A DNA stretch of 64,000 bases, from the NCBI GenBank assembly GCA_035295125.1, contig DATGJP010000063.1, positions 124,001 to 188,000 on the forward strand, written 5' to 3'. Of the stretch, positions 1 through 8,433 are shown piece by piece. Position numbers and translations under genes: made by a program. The stretch is from JAICMB01 sp035295125 (GTDB lineage: Bacteria > Acidobacteriota > Terriglobia > Bryobacterales > Bryobacteraceae). Each line of letters opens with the position of its first letter. The first letter of the stretch is position 1. The notes under the pieces were generated by a model that made no database searches, was not told the origin of the DNA, and worked only from the letters and a program-made list of their open reading frames with translations.

Positions 1-551
1 GCAAAGTATCTTTCGGATTCTTCAATGCGAGTACCGGGCTGCACGTGCAACCGGATCTGCCCGGAATCCACGTCGGGAAGAAATCCTCTCCGATTACGAA
101 ACACCAGCGCGAACGATCCGACGTCCGAGTTGCAGAATCGGGACGCTCGAAGCGTCATATTTTAAGATGTTAGGGGGAAAAATCCTCGGGGGCAGCACGC
201 GCAGAATGGTCTGGACGATTGCCGTGATCGGCGACAGAGCCATCTCCACCTTTACGTCGGGCTGAAAAAACACCTTCATAACCGCAACACGTTGTAAGAT
301 TGCGACTCAATGTGGTGAATGTCGTTGACCGTTATGGTCATGGCCCGTTCCGAGACGGTCACGATGCGCTTTTCCATCTCGTCGGGCGAAACTCCGTTGA
401 ATGACCACACTACGCTCACCACAGGGATATCGATATAGGGAAAGATGTCGGTCGGCATGGCGAACGCAGCGACCGCGCCGAGCATGGTGATCAGCACCGC
501 CATGACGACAAATGTGTATGGACGCCGCAGCGCGAGCCGAACAATCCACAT
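1..551 (-). pseudogene. Decayed RND (AcrB/HAE-like) efflux pump gene, 5' part with frameshifts and internal deletion
   Basis: From position 551 leftwards the minus strand encodes a typical RND inner-membrane pump start (MWIVRLALRRPYTF, first TM helix, then FPYIDIPVVSVVW and SPDEMEKRIVTVSERAM). After ESQSYN, near 290, the frame breaks and resumes with MKVFFQPDVKVEMALS to SVPILQLG (279 to about 125). The next readable pump segment, about 100 to 1, is IGEDFFP followed in another frame by DVDSGQIRLHVQPGTRIEES. In intact RND pumps that motif lies several hundred residues further on, in the periplasmic domain. So there are at least two frameshifts and a deletion of the region between. The remnant runs off the left edge. 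Recognition is from the known family pattern; inactivity follows from the broken frames. Confidence 0.85.
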
Positions 552-594
552 ATGGCCATCGGTTCGACAGCGATGGACGAGTAACCGTGTCCCG

Positions 595-1824
595 CTAGTG
601 TGCGCCGTGCTTCTTGAGGAGGTTGGCTATTTCCGTTTGATTGTTATCTAACGCGGTTTTGAGAACGCCGACACCACTCTTGGTGCGAACGTTGGGGTCG
701 GCTCCATGATCCAGGAGTATCCGGACCACTTCTGTACGGCCCAGCGAGGCGGCATAGTACAGGGGCGTGGCATTCGATTCCGTATCGCGCAAATTGATGT
801 CCGCGCCGTGACCGAGAAGCAGCACAACCACGTCCGCGTTCCCGCTTAAAGCGGCGTCATGGAGGGGGGTCGTCCCGGCCTTGTTTCGCGCGTTTACATT
901 GGCCCGATGCGCCAGCAGGAGGTCGACCATCTCGCGTTGGCCTTTTAGGGCGGCATCGCCCAACGGCGTCGTGCCCTCGGAGCCCATGGCATTGACATCG
1001 GCGCCTTTTTCAATCAAAAGCGCGACAATCTCGGTGTAGCCCCGCATGACCGCGTAATGCATTGCGTGCGGAACGAAACCAGGCGACGACGACTGTTCCA
1101 TCAGGAACGCAACGATGTGCGTCTGACGCGCCGCCAGGGCGTCGTCCATGAGAGATGCACCAGACTGATCCTTGAGATTGACATCGACCCCGGAAGCCAG
1201 CAACACTTTCAGCACGTCGAGATTCCCGCGTACCGCCGCCTCATGAACCGGGGTCATCCCGGTGTCGGGGTTGACCCGCTTGGGGTCTGCTCCATGCGCG
1301 AGGAGCGTTTCCACCGCCTCGGGATGCCCTTTACTCGCGGCTTCATCCAGCGAAGTTTCGCCATCCGTCGATGTGGCGCCAACATCCGCGCCGTGCGCAA
1401 TAAGTAGCTCGATCATGTCCCGATTGCCACGATTCGCCGCCAGGTGCAACGGCGTGCTGCCCGAACGGTCTCGGGCCTTGACGTCGGCGCCCTTGGCAAT
1501 CAGTTTTGCGGCAATTCGGGTGTGATTGGTAATGGCGGCGTAATGGAGGGGAGTCGATCCCGCTTCGGCGTGCCGGGCATTGACGTTCGCGCCGAAACTC
1601 AGGAGCACGTCAACAATTTGTTCTTCGCCCGCCCAGACGGCGTCGTGGAGAGGTGTCCCGCCCAACGGACTCGTGCTGTTGACGAGTGCACCCTGTTCGA
1701 GCAGTTCCCGCACGCGGTAGACGTTGCCGGCGCGGACGGCTTGCCGGAGTTCGTCGGCAGGTTTGACGGTATCGGCTGTAAGCGCGGCCAGCAATATCGC
1801 CGCAAGCAGCGCGATGCGCATCAT
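595..1824 (-). CDS. Exported ankyrin-repeat protein
   Basis: 409 residues: a hydrophobic signal sequence at about 2-18 (MRIALLAAILLAALTAD), then some twelve consecutive ankyrin repeats of about 33 residues to the C-terminus (repeating pattern TPLHDAA..G....V.LLL.HGADVN). Repeat 7 (about 215-245) is degenerate and lacks the TPLH turn. No other domain is visible. Ankyrin stacks bind proteins, so a periplasmic or outer-membrane scaffold is likely, but no partner is indicated. The start is ATG-ATG at the left of the hydrophobic stretch. It lies behind the RND wreck on the same strand with a gap of about 43 bases; no shared role is evident. Confidence 0.9.
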   Translation of the reverse strand: MMRIALLAAILLAALTADTVKPADELRQAVRAGNVYRVRELLEQGALVNSTSPLGGTPLHDAVWAGEEQIVDVLLSFGANVNARHAEAGSTPLHYAAITNHTRIAAKLIAKGADVKARDRSGSTPLHLAANRGNRDMIELLIAHGADVGATSTDGETSLDEAASKGHPEAVETLLAHGADPKRVNPDTGMTPVHEAAVRGNLDVLKVLLASGVDVNLKDQSGASLMDDALAARQTHIVAFLMEQSSSPGFVPHAMHYAVMRGYTEIVALLIEKGADVNAMGSEGTTPLGDAALKGQREMVDLLLAHRANVNARNKAGTTPLHDAALSGNADVVVLLLGHGADINLRDTESNATPLYYAASLGRTEVVRILLDHGADPNVRTKSGVGVLKTALDNNQTEIANLLKKHGAH

Positions 1825-1907
1825 ACCTCGATTGTAGAGTAGGACAAGCTGCAGCTTGCCGGCGATCCGCTGTGGGGGAGGAACAGCGGGGAGGGAACGG
1901 CGGTCGC

Positions 1908-2258
1908 TTACTGGACGACTGTGCTGCTGGAAGCACCGGCCTGGGTGCGGAACTCATACTGCTGGATCTCAACGGCCGCGGCGGCGTCTTCGGCGCGTAC
2001 CACGCGGCCACGCGCCACTAACTTCAGCGCAACCTTGCTGTTGAGCTGAGCCGGCCAGCTAATCGACAGCTCGACCCGTCGTCCCGGGACGAGAAAGTTC
2101 CCCGTAGTGAAGAGAACCCCGTTGCTGCTCATGTTGATGGTTCTGCCGGAACCGGTTTCGTCGCCGGTCTTCCGGTTGAGCACCTTATAGCGGACCTCCC
2201 GCTCGATCGGGAAACGGTCCGAGGCTCTTCGTTCGTTGCTTTCTTTACTGGTGGTCAC
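1908..2258 (-). CDS. PilZ-domain protein, probable c-di-GMP receptor
   Basis: A single PilZ domain of about 116 residues. Both signature elements for cyclic di-GMP binding are visible: an RxxxR (RASDR, near residue 11) and an NxSxxG (NMSSNG, near residue 42), followed by the beta-barrel segment SNGVLFTTGNFLVPGRRVELSISWP. I prefer the GTG at 2258 because GGGGGAAG lies just upstream; an in-frame GTG at 2303 would add 15 residues without a clear ribosome binding site. It stands alone between the ankyrin gene and rarA, so the controlled process cannot be read from context. Binding is inferred from motifs. Confidence 0.85.
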   Translation of the reverse strand: MTTSKESNERRASDRFPIEREVRYKVLNRKTGDETGSGRTINMSSNGVLFTTGNFLVPGRRVELSISWPAQLNSKVALKLVARGRVVRAEDAAAAVEIQQYEFRTQAGASSSTVVQ

Positions 2259-2390
2259 GCTCTTCCCCCGTGAAGGATCATTCGAAACACTAGATTGCGG
2301 CACCGGGGACCCCGCCTCAATGGGGAGTTTGCTCTATTTTGCGCTGGTACACCGGGAGACGGGATTGGTACTTCCGATAGGCAGATGGTC

Positions 2391-3686
2391 CTATGGTTTG
2401 CGGCGCCGCTCGCGAATCTCCCGCAGCCTCTCACCAATTCGCTGCTCCGTTCCCCGATTGGTCGGCTCATAAAAGGTTTTGCCTGCTAGAGATTCGGGCA
2501 AACAAGGCATGTCCGTGACCGCATCGTCGAACTGGTGGGCGTGCTGATAGCCTTTGGCGTATCCAAAGTCCTTCATTAAACGGGTCGGGGCGTTGCGAAG
2601 GTGCAACGGCACTGGTTCGGCAACGTGGCTCTCTATTTCTTCCATCACAGCGCCCAAGGCCTTGTAGGAAGCGTCCGACTTCGGCGCGACGGATAGATAG
2701 ATGGCCGCCTGGGCGAGTGCCAGGTCTCCCTCGGGGATGCCGAGGAAATGAACGGCCTGCATCGCCGCCATGGTCTGTTCCAGGGCCCGCGGATCCGCCA
2801 ATCCGATGTCTTCGATTGACATGCGAACCAGGCGCCGCGCGATGTAGAGGCGATCCTCGCCGGCTGCCAGCATGCGGCCGAGCCAGTAGAGCGAGGCGTC
2901 GACGTCGCTCGACCGCACCGATTTGTGCAGCGCCGAAATCAGGTTGAAATGTTCCTCGCCGGATTTGTCGTACAGCAGCACCTTGCGCTGCATGGAGTCT
3001 TCCACCGCTTCCCGGGTGAGCGCTCCGTCCTTCGCGGCGGCACTGGCCAGTTCCAGGATGTTGTACGCCGTTCGCGCATCGCCGCTCGAATAAATGGCGA
3101 TTTGATGCAGTAGATCGTCCGATGCCGTGACTCCCACTACCGGCAGGGCGCGCTCCAGCAGCGTCATGATCTCGTCCTCGGTCAACGCTCGCAGGGCGTG
3201 AACCTTGGCGCGGGAAAGCAGCGCGGAAATCACCTCGAACGATGGGTTCTCGGTGGTGGCGCCGATCAAAATGACATCCCCGCGCTCCACGTATGGCAGG
3301 AAAGCGTCCTGCTGGGCCTTGTTAAAGCGGTGAATTTCGTCGATGAACATCACCGTTCGCCGCCCGAGACGCCGGTTCCTCTCGGCGTCCGCCATCACCG
3401 CCTTAATTTCCTTGATGCCGCTCAGGACGGCGCTGAAGGGGACAAAGTCGCACTTGGTAATGCGGGCAATCAACTGTGCCAGGGTGGTTTTTCCCACTCC
3501 CGGAGGCCCCCACAGGATCAGTGAATTCAGCTCATCGCGTTCGATTTGTTTCCGCAGTGGCTTGCCGGGCCCCAGGATGTGCTCCTGTCCCACGTATTCG
3601 TCGAGGGTTTTCGGCCGCATGCGCTCCGCTAAAGGCCGCTTGCGGTCGTCGCCGTGCGTCACGACATCTTGTTCGAAAAGACTCAC
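2391..3686 (-). CDS. rarA: Replication-associated recombination protein A (AAA+ ATPase)
   Basis: 431 residues, the usual size for RarA/MgsA, a clamp-loader-like AAA+ ATPase acting at stalled replication forks. Walker A is GPPGVGKTT at about 60-68 and Walker B is MFIDEIHRF at about 113-121; sensor-1 region ATTENPSF follows. The C-terminal half has the family's tetramerisation segment (SIEDIGLADPRAL and YLSVAPKSDASYKALG) and the closing HLRNAPTRLMKDFGYAKGY. The family is known to act with single-strand binding protein and RecA. Its start overlaps the stop of the upstream methyltransferase gene by four bases (3683-3686), so the two are probably translationally coupled. Confidence 0.97.
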   Translation of the reverse strand: MSLFEQDVVTHGDDRKRPLAERMRPKTLDEYVGQEHILGPGKPLRKQIERDELNSLILWGPPGVGKTTLAQLIARITKCDFVPFSAVLSGIKEIKAVMADAERNRRLGRRTVMFIDEIHRFNKAQQDAFLPYVERGDVILIGATTENPSFEVISALLSRAKVHALRALTEDEIMTLLERALPVVGVTASDDLLHQIAIYSSGDARTAYNILELASAAAKDGALTREAVEDSMQRKVLLYDKSGEEHFNLISALHKSVRSSDVDASLYWLGRMLAAGEDRLYIARRLVRMSIEDIGLADPRALEQTMAAMQAVHFLGIPEGDLALAQAAIYLSVAPKSDASYKALGAVMEEIESHVAEPVPLHLRNAPTRLMKDFGYAKGYQHAHQFDDAVTDMPCLPESLAGKTFYEPTNRGTEQRIGERLREIRERRRKP

Positions 3687-4477
3687 ACTGAGCTCTCGCC
3701 CGTCATCCGTCGCTTGCGGGCCTCATAGAGGGCGATCCCGGCGGCCAGGGCCGCGTTGAGCGATTCCACGGCCACGGTCGGGATGCGCGTGTCAATGGCC
3801 TTGGCACGCAGGCGTTCGCTTACGCCGTGCCCTTCACTGCCCACGATGATCACACATTTTCTTTCGAAATGGCATTCGCTCACGTCGAGAACGCCGGAGG
3901 GCAGCAGGGCGAACATGTCCAGCTTGCGCTGATCGATGGAGGCGAGCAGCAGCCGCTCTTCGATTCCGGTCACCAACGGTACGCGAAAAACGGATCCGGC
4001 CGAGGCGCGCAGGCACTTGGGGTTGTAAGGGTTCACCGAACCCTTCAGAAACACCACGCCGGTGCCTCCGAAAGCCTCGGACGAACGAAGAATCGTCCCG
4101 GCGTTGCCGGGATCCTGGACGCCGTCTAAAACCGTCACAAGCGAGTGGCCTCGGAACAACTGGTCCAGGGTCCAGGCCGGCGGCCGAACCAGGGCGAGCA
4201 CTCCTTGTGTCGCCTCGGTAGCCGACAAGGCGGCGAACGTTTCGTCCGAGAGCGCCACCACGCGGATCTGCTTCAACCCTCGTACGTGTGTTTCCACCGC
4301 CGACCGGACTCCCGGCGCGGCGAAGACGGTCGTGATCTCGCAATCGCTGCGCAGCGCCTCTTCGAGCAGATGGAAGCCCTCGGCAACACAGAGCCCCTCA
4401 TCCGTCAGCGTCCCGCGCAGGACGGCTTTGCGGACGCTCTTCAGCAGCGGGTTTTTTGAGCTTGTGACCGTGTCCAT
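3683..4477 (-). CDS. SpoU/TrmH-family RNA 2'-O-methyltransferase
   Basis: 264 residues with an N-terminal substrate-binding domain (about 1-100, opening SSKNPLLKSVRKAVLRG, typical of rRNA methylases of the RlmB/TsnR kind) and a C-terminal SPOUT knot domain. The three SPOUT motifs are clear: DPGNAGTILRSSEAFG at about 122-137 (with the Asn/Arg pair), IIVGSEGHGVSE at about 210-221, and IPTVAVESLNAALAAGIALYE at about 232-252. It should use S-adenosylmethionine to methylate a ribose in rRNA or tRNA; the target nucleotide cannot be assigned. First gene of a two-gene unit with rarA. It diverges from the YdcF-like gene across 50 bases. Confidence 0.93.
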   Translation of the reverse strand: MDTVTSSKNPLLKSVRKAVLRGTLTDEGLCVAEGFHLLEEALRSDCEITTVFAAPGVRSAVETHVRGLKQIRVVALSDETFAALSATEATQGVLALVRPPAWTLDQLFRGHSLVTVLDGVQDPGNAGTILRSSEAFGGTGVVFLKGSVNPYNPKCLRASAGSVFRVPLVTGIEERLLLASIDQRKLDMFALLPSGVLDVSECHFERKCVIIVGSEGHGVSERLRAKAIDTRIPTVAVESLNAALAAGIALYEARKRRMTGESSV

Positions 4478-4527
4478 ACAGTAGACTGTGGATATCGGGG
4501 CAACCGACCGCCCGAAACATATCTATC

Positions 4528-5115
4528 ATGAAATGGGTCGTTAGCGTAACGCTACTGGTCGGGCTGGCTGCCGTTCTAGGCTATCTTAACCACGTGGCTG
4601 GCCAAATCGAGCGTCAGTCGACCGTGGATGAAGCTCGTCCCGCTGACGCCATCGTGATTCTGGGGGCGGCCGAGTATCGCGGCAAGCCGTCGCCCGTGCT
4701 GGAAGGCCGCCTCAACCATGGGTTGTTCCTGTATCTCAAGGGCCTGGCTCCCCGCATCATTACCACCGGCGGCGCGGGCGGCGATCCGATGTTCACCGAG
4801 GGCACCGTGGCCCGTTCCTATCTGACGCAGCACGGCGTGCCGGCGGAAGCGATTTCGGTTGAGAACGAAGGCGCCACGACGGCATATAGCATCGCCGCAG
4901 TAGGAGAAATCATGCGCCGCATGGACCTCAAGTCCGCCATCGTAGTCAGCGATGGGTATCACATTTATCGCGTCAAGCGGATGCTCCAGGCGAGCGGTAT
5001 GAAGGTCTACGGCTCACCGCGTCCGGCCGCGCAACTGACCGGGTGGCGGGAGAAGTGGCTCTATTTCCGCCAGGCGGTCGGGTACATGCTTTGGCGGGTT
5101 GGGATCAATATCTAG
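4528..5115 (+). CDS. YdcF/SanA-like DUF218 membrane-anchored protein
   Basis: 195 residues: one N-terminal transmembrane helix (about 3-20), then a DUF218 (YdcF/SanA/ElyC) domain. Family landmarks are AIVILGAAEYRGKPSPVLEGRL at about 41-62, the glycine-rich ITTGGAGG at about 78-85, ENEGATTAYSIA at about 112-123 and VVSDGYHIYRVKRM at about 138-151. The family is associated with envelope integrity and cell-wall metabolism, but the reaction is not established, so none is assigned. The domain is predicted to face the periplasm. The gene reads divergently from the RNA methyltransferase and convergently with the PH-domain gene. Confidence 0.88.
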   Translation: MKWVVSVTLLVGLAAVLGYLNHVAGQIERQSTVDEARPADAIVILGAAEYRGKPSPVLEGRLNHGLFLYLKGLAPRIITTGGAGGDPMFTEGTVARSYLTQHGVPAEAISVENEGATTAYSIAAVGEIMRRMDLKSAIVVSDGYHIYRVKRMLQASGMKVYGSPRPAAQLTGWREKWLYFRQAVGYMLWRVGINI

Positions 5116-5170
5116 CTTCGACTTTACGGAACCTCACCAAAAACGCACGGCGAACGCTTCTGTGCCACCT

Positions 5171-5623
5171 TTACAGGTGCGACGCGTGGCCGGCTGCGCT
5201 CCCATGCGACCGTTCCATAATCAGGTCGGCAATGTCCTGCGGTGAATCGATATGCACCAGCGTCAGCCGGCTCGCCTCGCCCGCGGTTTCGATCGAGACG
5301 TTGCCGACTCGGAACATCCTCTGCCAGAGAGTTTGATCGACCCTCACATCCTGCACCTTGGGAAGCTGAATGGTCCGGGTCGACTTACTCAGGATTCCCG
5401 TCTCATACCGTAGCCGATCGTCCGTAATGGTCGCTTTGGCCGCCGACCGCCGGACCTGGCGTGCGAGCGGCCACAGAAACAACAGGGCCCCGAAGGCCGG
5501 CGCCCACCAGGGCGTTTGGGCGAACGAGATCCAGATCGCGAACGCGGCGCCGACGAGGATCAGTATCACGAGATAAGCCATCTTGATGAACTTCAAAGTG
5601 GGGCGAATCACTATGACGGGCAT
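5171..5623 (-). CDS. Bacterial PH-domain (bPH2/YdbS-like) membrane protein
   Basis: 150 residues. Two closely spaced hydrophobic helices (about 15-33 and 39-54) precede a bacterial pleckstrin-homology-like domain with the recognisable stretch ITDDRLRYETGILSKSTRTIQLPKVQDVRVDQTLWQRMFRVGNVSIETAG (about 67-116). Such YdbS/YdbT-type domains sit on the cytoplasmic membrane; their ligand is unknown. The ATG at 5623 has a strong AGGAGAG nine bases upstream. It is followed after 51 bases by the ADOP permease gene on the same strand, but no functional link is apparent. Confidence 0.85.
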   Translation of the reverse strand: MPVIVIRPTLKFIKMAYLVILILVGAAFAIWISFAQTPWWAPAFGALLFLWPLARQVRRSAAKATITDDRLRYETGILSKSTRTIQLPKVQDVRVDQTLWQRMFRVGNVSIETAGEASRLTLVHIDSPQDIADLIMERSHGSAAGHASHL

Positions 5624-5674
5624 GGCTCTCCTAAGTTTCCAGTCTATGCTGGATTGACCCGTGCCGCGCCCGAA

Positions 5675-8359
5675 CTATTCTTCGCGGAGGGCCTTGAGCG
5701 GATCGATTCTTGCCGAGCGGCGCGCCGGTAGATAGCAAGCCAGCATTGCCAGAGATGCGAGCAACAGGGGAGCGCCGACTATCAGCCGCGGATCCCTCGC
5801 GCCGACTTCGAACGATTGGCCGAAGATGCTGGACACGGCCGACATCGCTCGAGAGAGGCCCACGGCCGCCAGGAAGCCCAGCGCGGACCCGATCAGGACA
5901 AGGATTGTTCCCTCGCGCATGACGAGCCCAAGCACCTGCCCCTTGCGAGCTCCCAAAGCCATGCGAATGCCGATCTCCTTGCGCCGCCGCGCGACGGAAT
6001 ACGCCGTGACACCCGCCAGGCCGACGGCCGCCAGGATCAACCCGAACAGACCCAATACACCGTACGTTGTCATGCCGAGTCGCTCAGCCGCGGTGGCCTC
6101 GTCGACGTACTCGTTCAAAGTCCGGACGTTGAATAGCGCCAGGTTCGGGTCGATAGCCGCAATCTCGCGGCGGACGCCGGGCATCACATCGGACCCGCCG
6201 CTGCTGCGAACCATCACGACCATGCCACCGAACGGCGGATGTGCATACGCGGTGCGTGTTAGGGGAAGATACAGAGCCGGACTGGGAGCGCCGCTATCAG
6301 TCTGGCTCAGCGGTGAAGCCAGATCCTTCGTTAGGCCAACTACCTCGTAATTCCGGGAGCCTTCCGAAATTCGACGCCCAATGGGGTCGCTTGCTCCAAA
6401 GAGTGCGCTCGCGGCCGTCTGATTGACGATAGCGGGTCGAATAGCGGCCGGCGACGCTTCCATCCGGTCGTCAACGGCTGTGAACTCGCGGCCGCGTAAC
6501 ATCTTTACGCTGAGCGCTCGAAAGTAGCCCGAATCGATGAGGTGCTTGCCGACTTCGGGGACAATCTGAGCAGGTTCGCCGGACCGCCCCGCCGCACTCA
6601 TGGTTGCGGTGTTGATCTCAAATCCGAACGGCTCCGAATCCGCGATGGCCGCCTCCTCCACCCCTGGGACTCGGCGCAAAGCGCTCGTTAAATTCTCAAA
6701 GTATTTAGCGGCGCGGTCGGGAGTATATCCGTCGCGCACCGGATCCATCGACAACAGAACCATGTTCCTCGCATCAAACGCCACGTCGACCGTGCTGTCC
6801 TTCTGAAATCCGATCACGAGAAAACCGGTAACCAGGAGCAGCGTAAGAGATCCCGCCACCTGGCACACCATCAGGACGTTCCGCGATCCGAAGCGCCTGT
6901 AACTGCGCAATTGCGCCAGCGCGCCTTCCTTCAATGTTGAGGCGAGATCCGTTCGGGTCGCGGCCAATGCCGGCGCGAGCCCGAATCCGATTCCTGCCAG
7001 CACGGCCACCACGAATGTGAACAGAAACGTGTGCCAATCCGGCGTTTGTTGGAATTCCAGCGGGAAAGCAACTCCCAGCTTCATCCTCCCGATTGCACTC
7101 GTCAGCCAGTACGCCAGCGCCAGTCCCACGCCGCCGCCGCAGACCGAAAGAAAGATGTTTTCTGTCAGGAGCTGTCGAATCAGCCGCCATCGGCTTGCGC
7201 CCACGGATAGACGGATCGCCACCTCTCTGCGCCTGCTGGTGGCGCGTGCAAGCTGCATGTTCGCAAGATTCATGCACGCGATCGCGACAATCAAAGAGTT
7301 CAACACGAGAACGAAGCCGAACAACACAGGCCGTAGCTCTTCCGGTATTGGAAGGATGTTGGCCGCGGGGAATAACTGGATGCGGCGCCCCTTCATCCTG
7401 CGGGCGGGGTCGAGCGAAGTCGCATCGAGATTGTGCGCGATTGTCTCCAGAGCAGCCTCAGTGGCCTTCGTCTTCACCCCTGGCGCCAGTCGAAACAGCA
7501 AGCCAAAGGTCTTGGACTCACGATTGTGAATCACGTCGCCGGCCAGCTCTGGGAGCATGTTCGGCGGCGCCGTTGTGGGCATGAAGATCTGGCTTGCGGC
7601 AACGGGCAGGATGCCGACAAAATCTCGGGGTCCAATCCCGACTATCGTCGCCGCCTGGCCGTTCACGCGAATCGTCCTTCCGATGACGGTCGGATCTGCG
7701 CCGAGGTGGTTGCGCCAGAAACGGTCACTGAGGAAAACCGCGGGAGGATCGCCCGGCTTATCCACCTCCGGCTTGAACACACGTCCCCGTGCAGCGTTTA
7801 TCCCTAGAACTGAGAAGTACTCTGGAGACACCAGTTGGCCGAAGATGCGTTCCGTCTTGCTGGATGTGTCGCTTTCGACCGACACGTTGAACGGCACGTG
7901 GAGTTGGAACGCCGCCGCGCCGTCGAACAGTTCCCTGTGCTCGCGATACCGCTCGAAATCGGGATAAGACTGTCCCTGGATCATGACGAGCCTGTCCGGT
8001 TCCCTCGCGCCTGGCACATGACGGAGGAACATCGAGAAGAACATGCTGGCGGCGGACGAGGTAACGCCCAGTGCGAGCCCAAGGGACAGAATTCCGACGG
8101 CCGCAAAGCCGCGCGATTTGCGGAGTGTTCGCAACGCGTAGCCGAGATCGCGCCGCATTTCGCCGAGATACTCGATCACCAGTCGAACCGCAATATCGAG
8201 GATCAGGCGCACCAGTCCGAGGACGCCGTATTGCCGGCGGATATCATCCACGCTGGCTTCACCGACTTCGATGATCTCAACGCCGTAGATCATCTGGAAT
8301 TCGTGCGGGAACAGGAGTGCGATTCGGCGATACAATCGCGTTGCGACTGGAGGACGCAT
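5675..8359 (-). CDS. ADOP-family permease (MacB/FtsX type), no PadR neighbour
   Basis: About 894 residues from the ATG at 8359; an in-frame TTG at 8386 would add nine. The N-terminal 70 residues form the prefix segment seen in many acidobacterial ADOP proteins (RLYRRIALLFPHEFQMIYG). Then come two MacB periplasmic-core plus FtsX permease halves: helix at about 90-112, core to about 365, three helices to about 480, second core from about 510, and closing helices ending ACYLPARRSARIDPLKALREE. Signature patches are RREVAIRLSVGASRWRLIRQLLTE and RRKEIGIRMALGARKGQVL. No ABC ATPase is adjacent, hence orphan permease. Transported substrate is unknown. Unlike most family members it has no adjacent padR gene. 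Confidence 0.93.
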   Translation of the reverse strand: MRPPVATRLYRRIALLFPHEFQMIYGVEIIEVGEASVDDIRRQYGVLGLVRLILDIAVRLVIEYLGEMRRDLGYALRTLRKSRGFAAVGILSLGLALGVTSSAASMFFSMFLRHVPGAREPDRLVMIQGQSYPDFERYREHRELFDGAAAFQLHVPFNVSVESDTSSKTERIFGQLVSPEYFSVLGINAARGRVFKPEVDKPGDPPAVFLSDRFWRNHLGADPTVIGRTIRVNGQAATIVGIGPRDFVGILPVAASQIFMPTTAPPNMLPELAGDVIHNRESKTFGLLFRLAPGVKTKATEAALETIAHNLDATSLDPARRMKGRRIQLFPAANILPIPEELRPVLFGFVLVLNSLIVAIACMNLANMQLARATSRRREVAIRLSVGASRWRLIRQLLTENIFLSVCGGGVGLALAYWLTSAIGRMKLGVAFPLEFQQTPDWHTFLFTFVVAVLAGIGFGLAPALAATRTDLASTLKEGALAQLRSYRRFGSRNVLMVCQVAGSLTLLLVTGFLVIGFQKDSTVDVAFDARNMVLLSMDPVRDGYTPDRAAKYFENLTSALRRVPGVEEAAIADSEPFGFEINTATMSAAGRSGEPAQIVPEVGKHLIDSGYFRALSVKMLRGREFTAVDDRMEASPAAIRPAIVNQTAASALFGASDPIGRRISEGSRNYEVVGLTKDLASPLSQTDSGAPSPALYLPLTRTAYAHPPFGGMVVMVRSSGGSDVMPGVRREIAAIDPNLALFNVRTLNEYVDEATAAERLGMTTYGVLGLFGLILAAVGLAGVTAYSVARRRKEIGIRMALGARKGQVLGLVMREGTILVLIGSALGFLAAVGLSRAMSAVSSIFGQSFEVGARDPRLIVGAPLLLASLAMLACYLPARRSARIDPLKALREE

Positions 8360-8373
8360 ATCAGGTCTGTTCT

Positions 8374-8398
8374 GTATATATATCAATCAGTATATATA
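8374..8398. promoter_or_regulatory. AT-rich inverted repeat upstream of the ADOP gene, possible operator/promoter
   Basis: TATATATA at 8375-8382 and again at 8391-8398, separated by eight bases, stand out in an otherwise GC-rich context and lie 16-39 bases upstream of the preferred ADOP start codon. ADOP genes are usually controlled by PadR repressors, which bind AT-rich dyads, so an operator overlapping the promoter is a reasonable inference. Low-complexity AT sequence could also simply be a promoter. Confidence 0.45.
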
Positions 8399-8433
8399 GT
8401 CAAGGGCATCGCGGCCAAATACGCCGCGTGACC

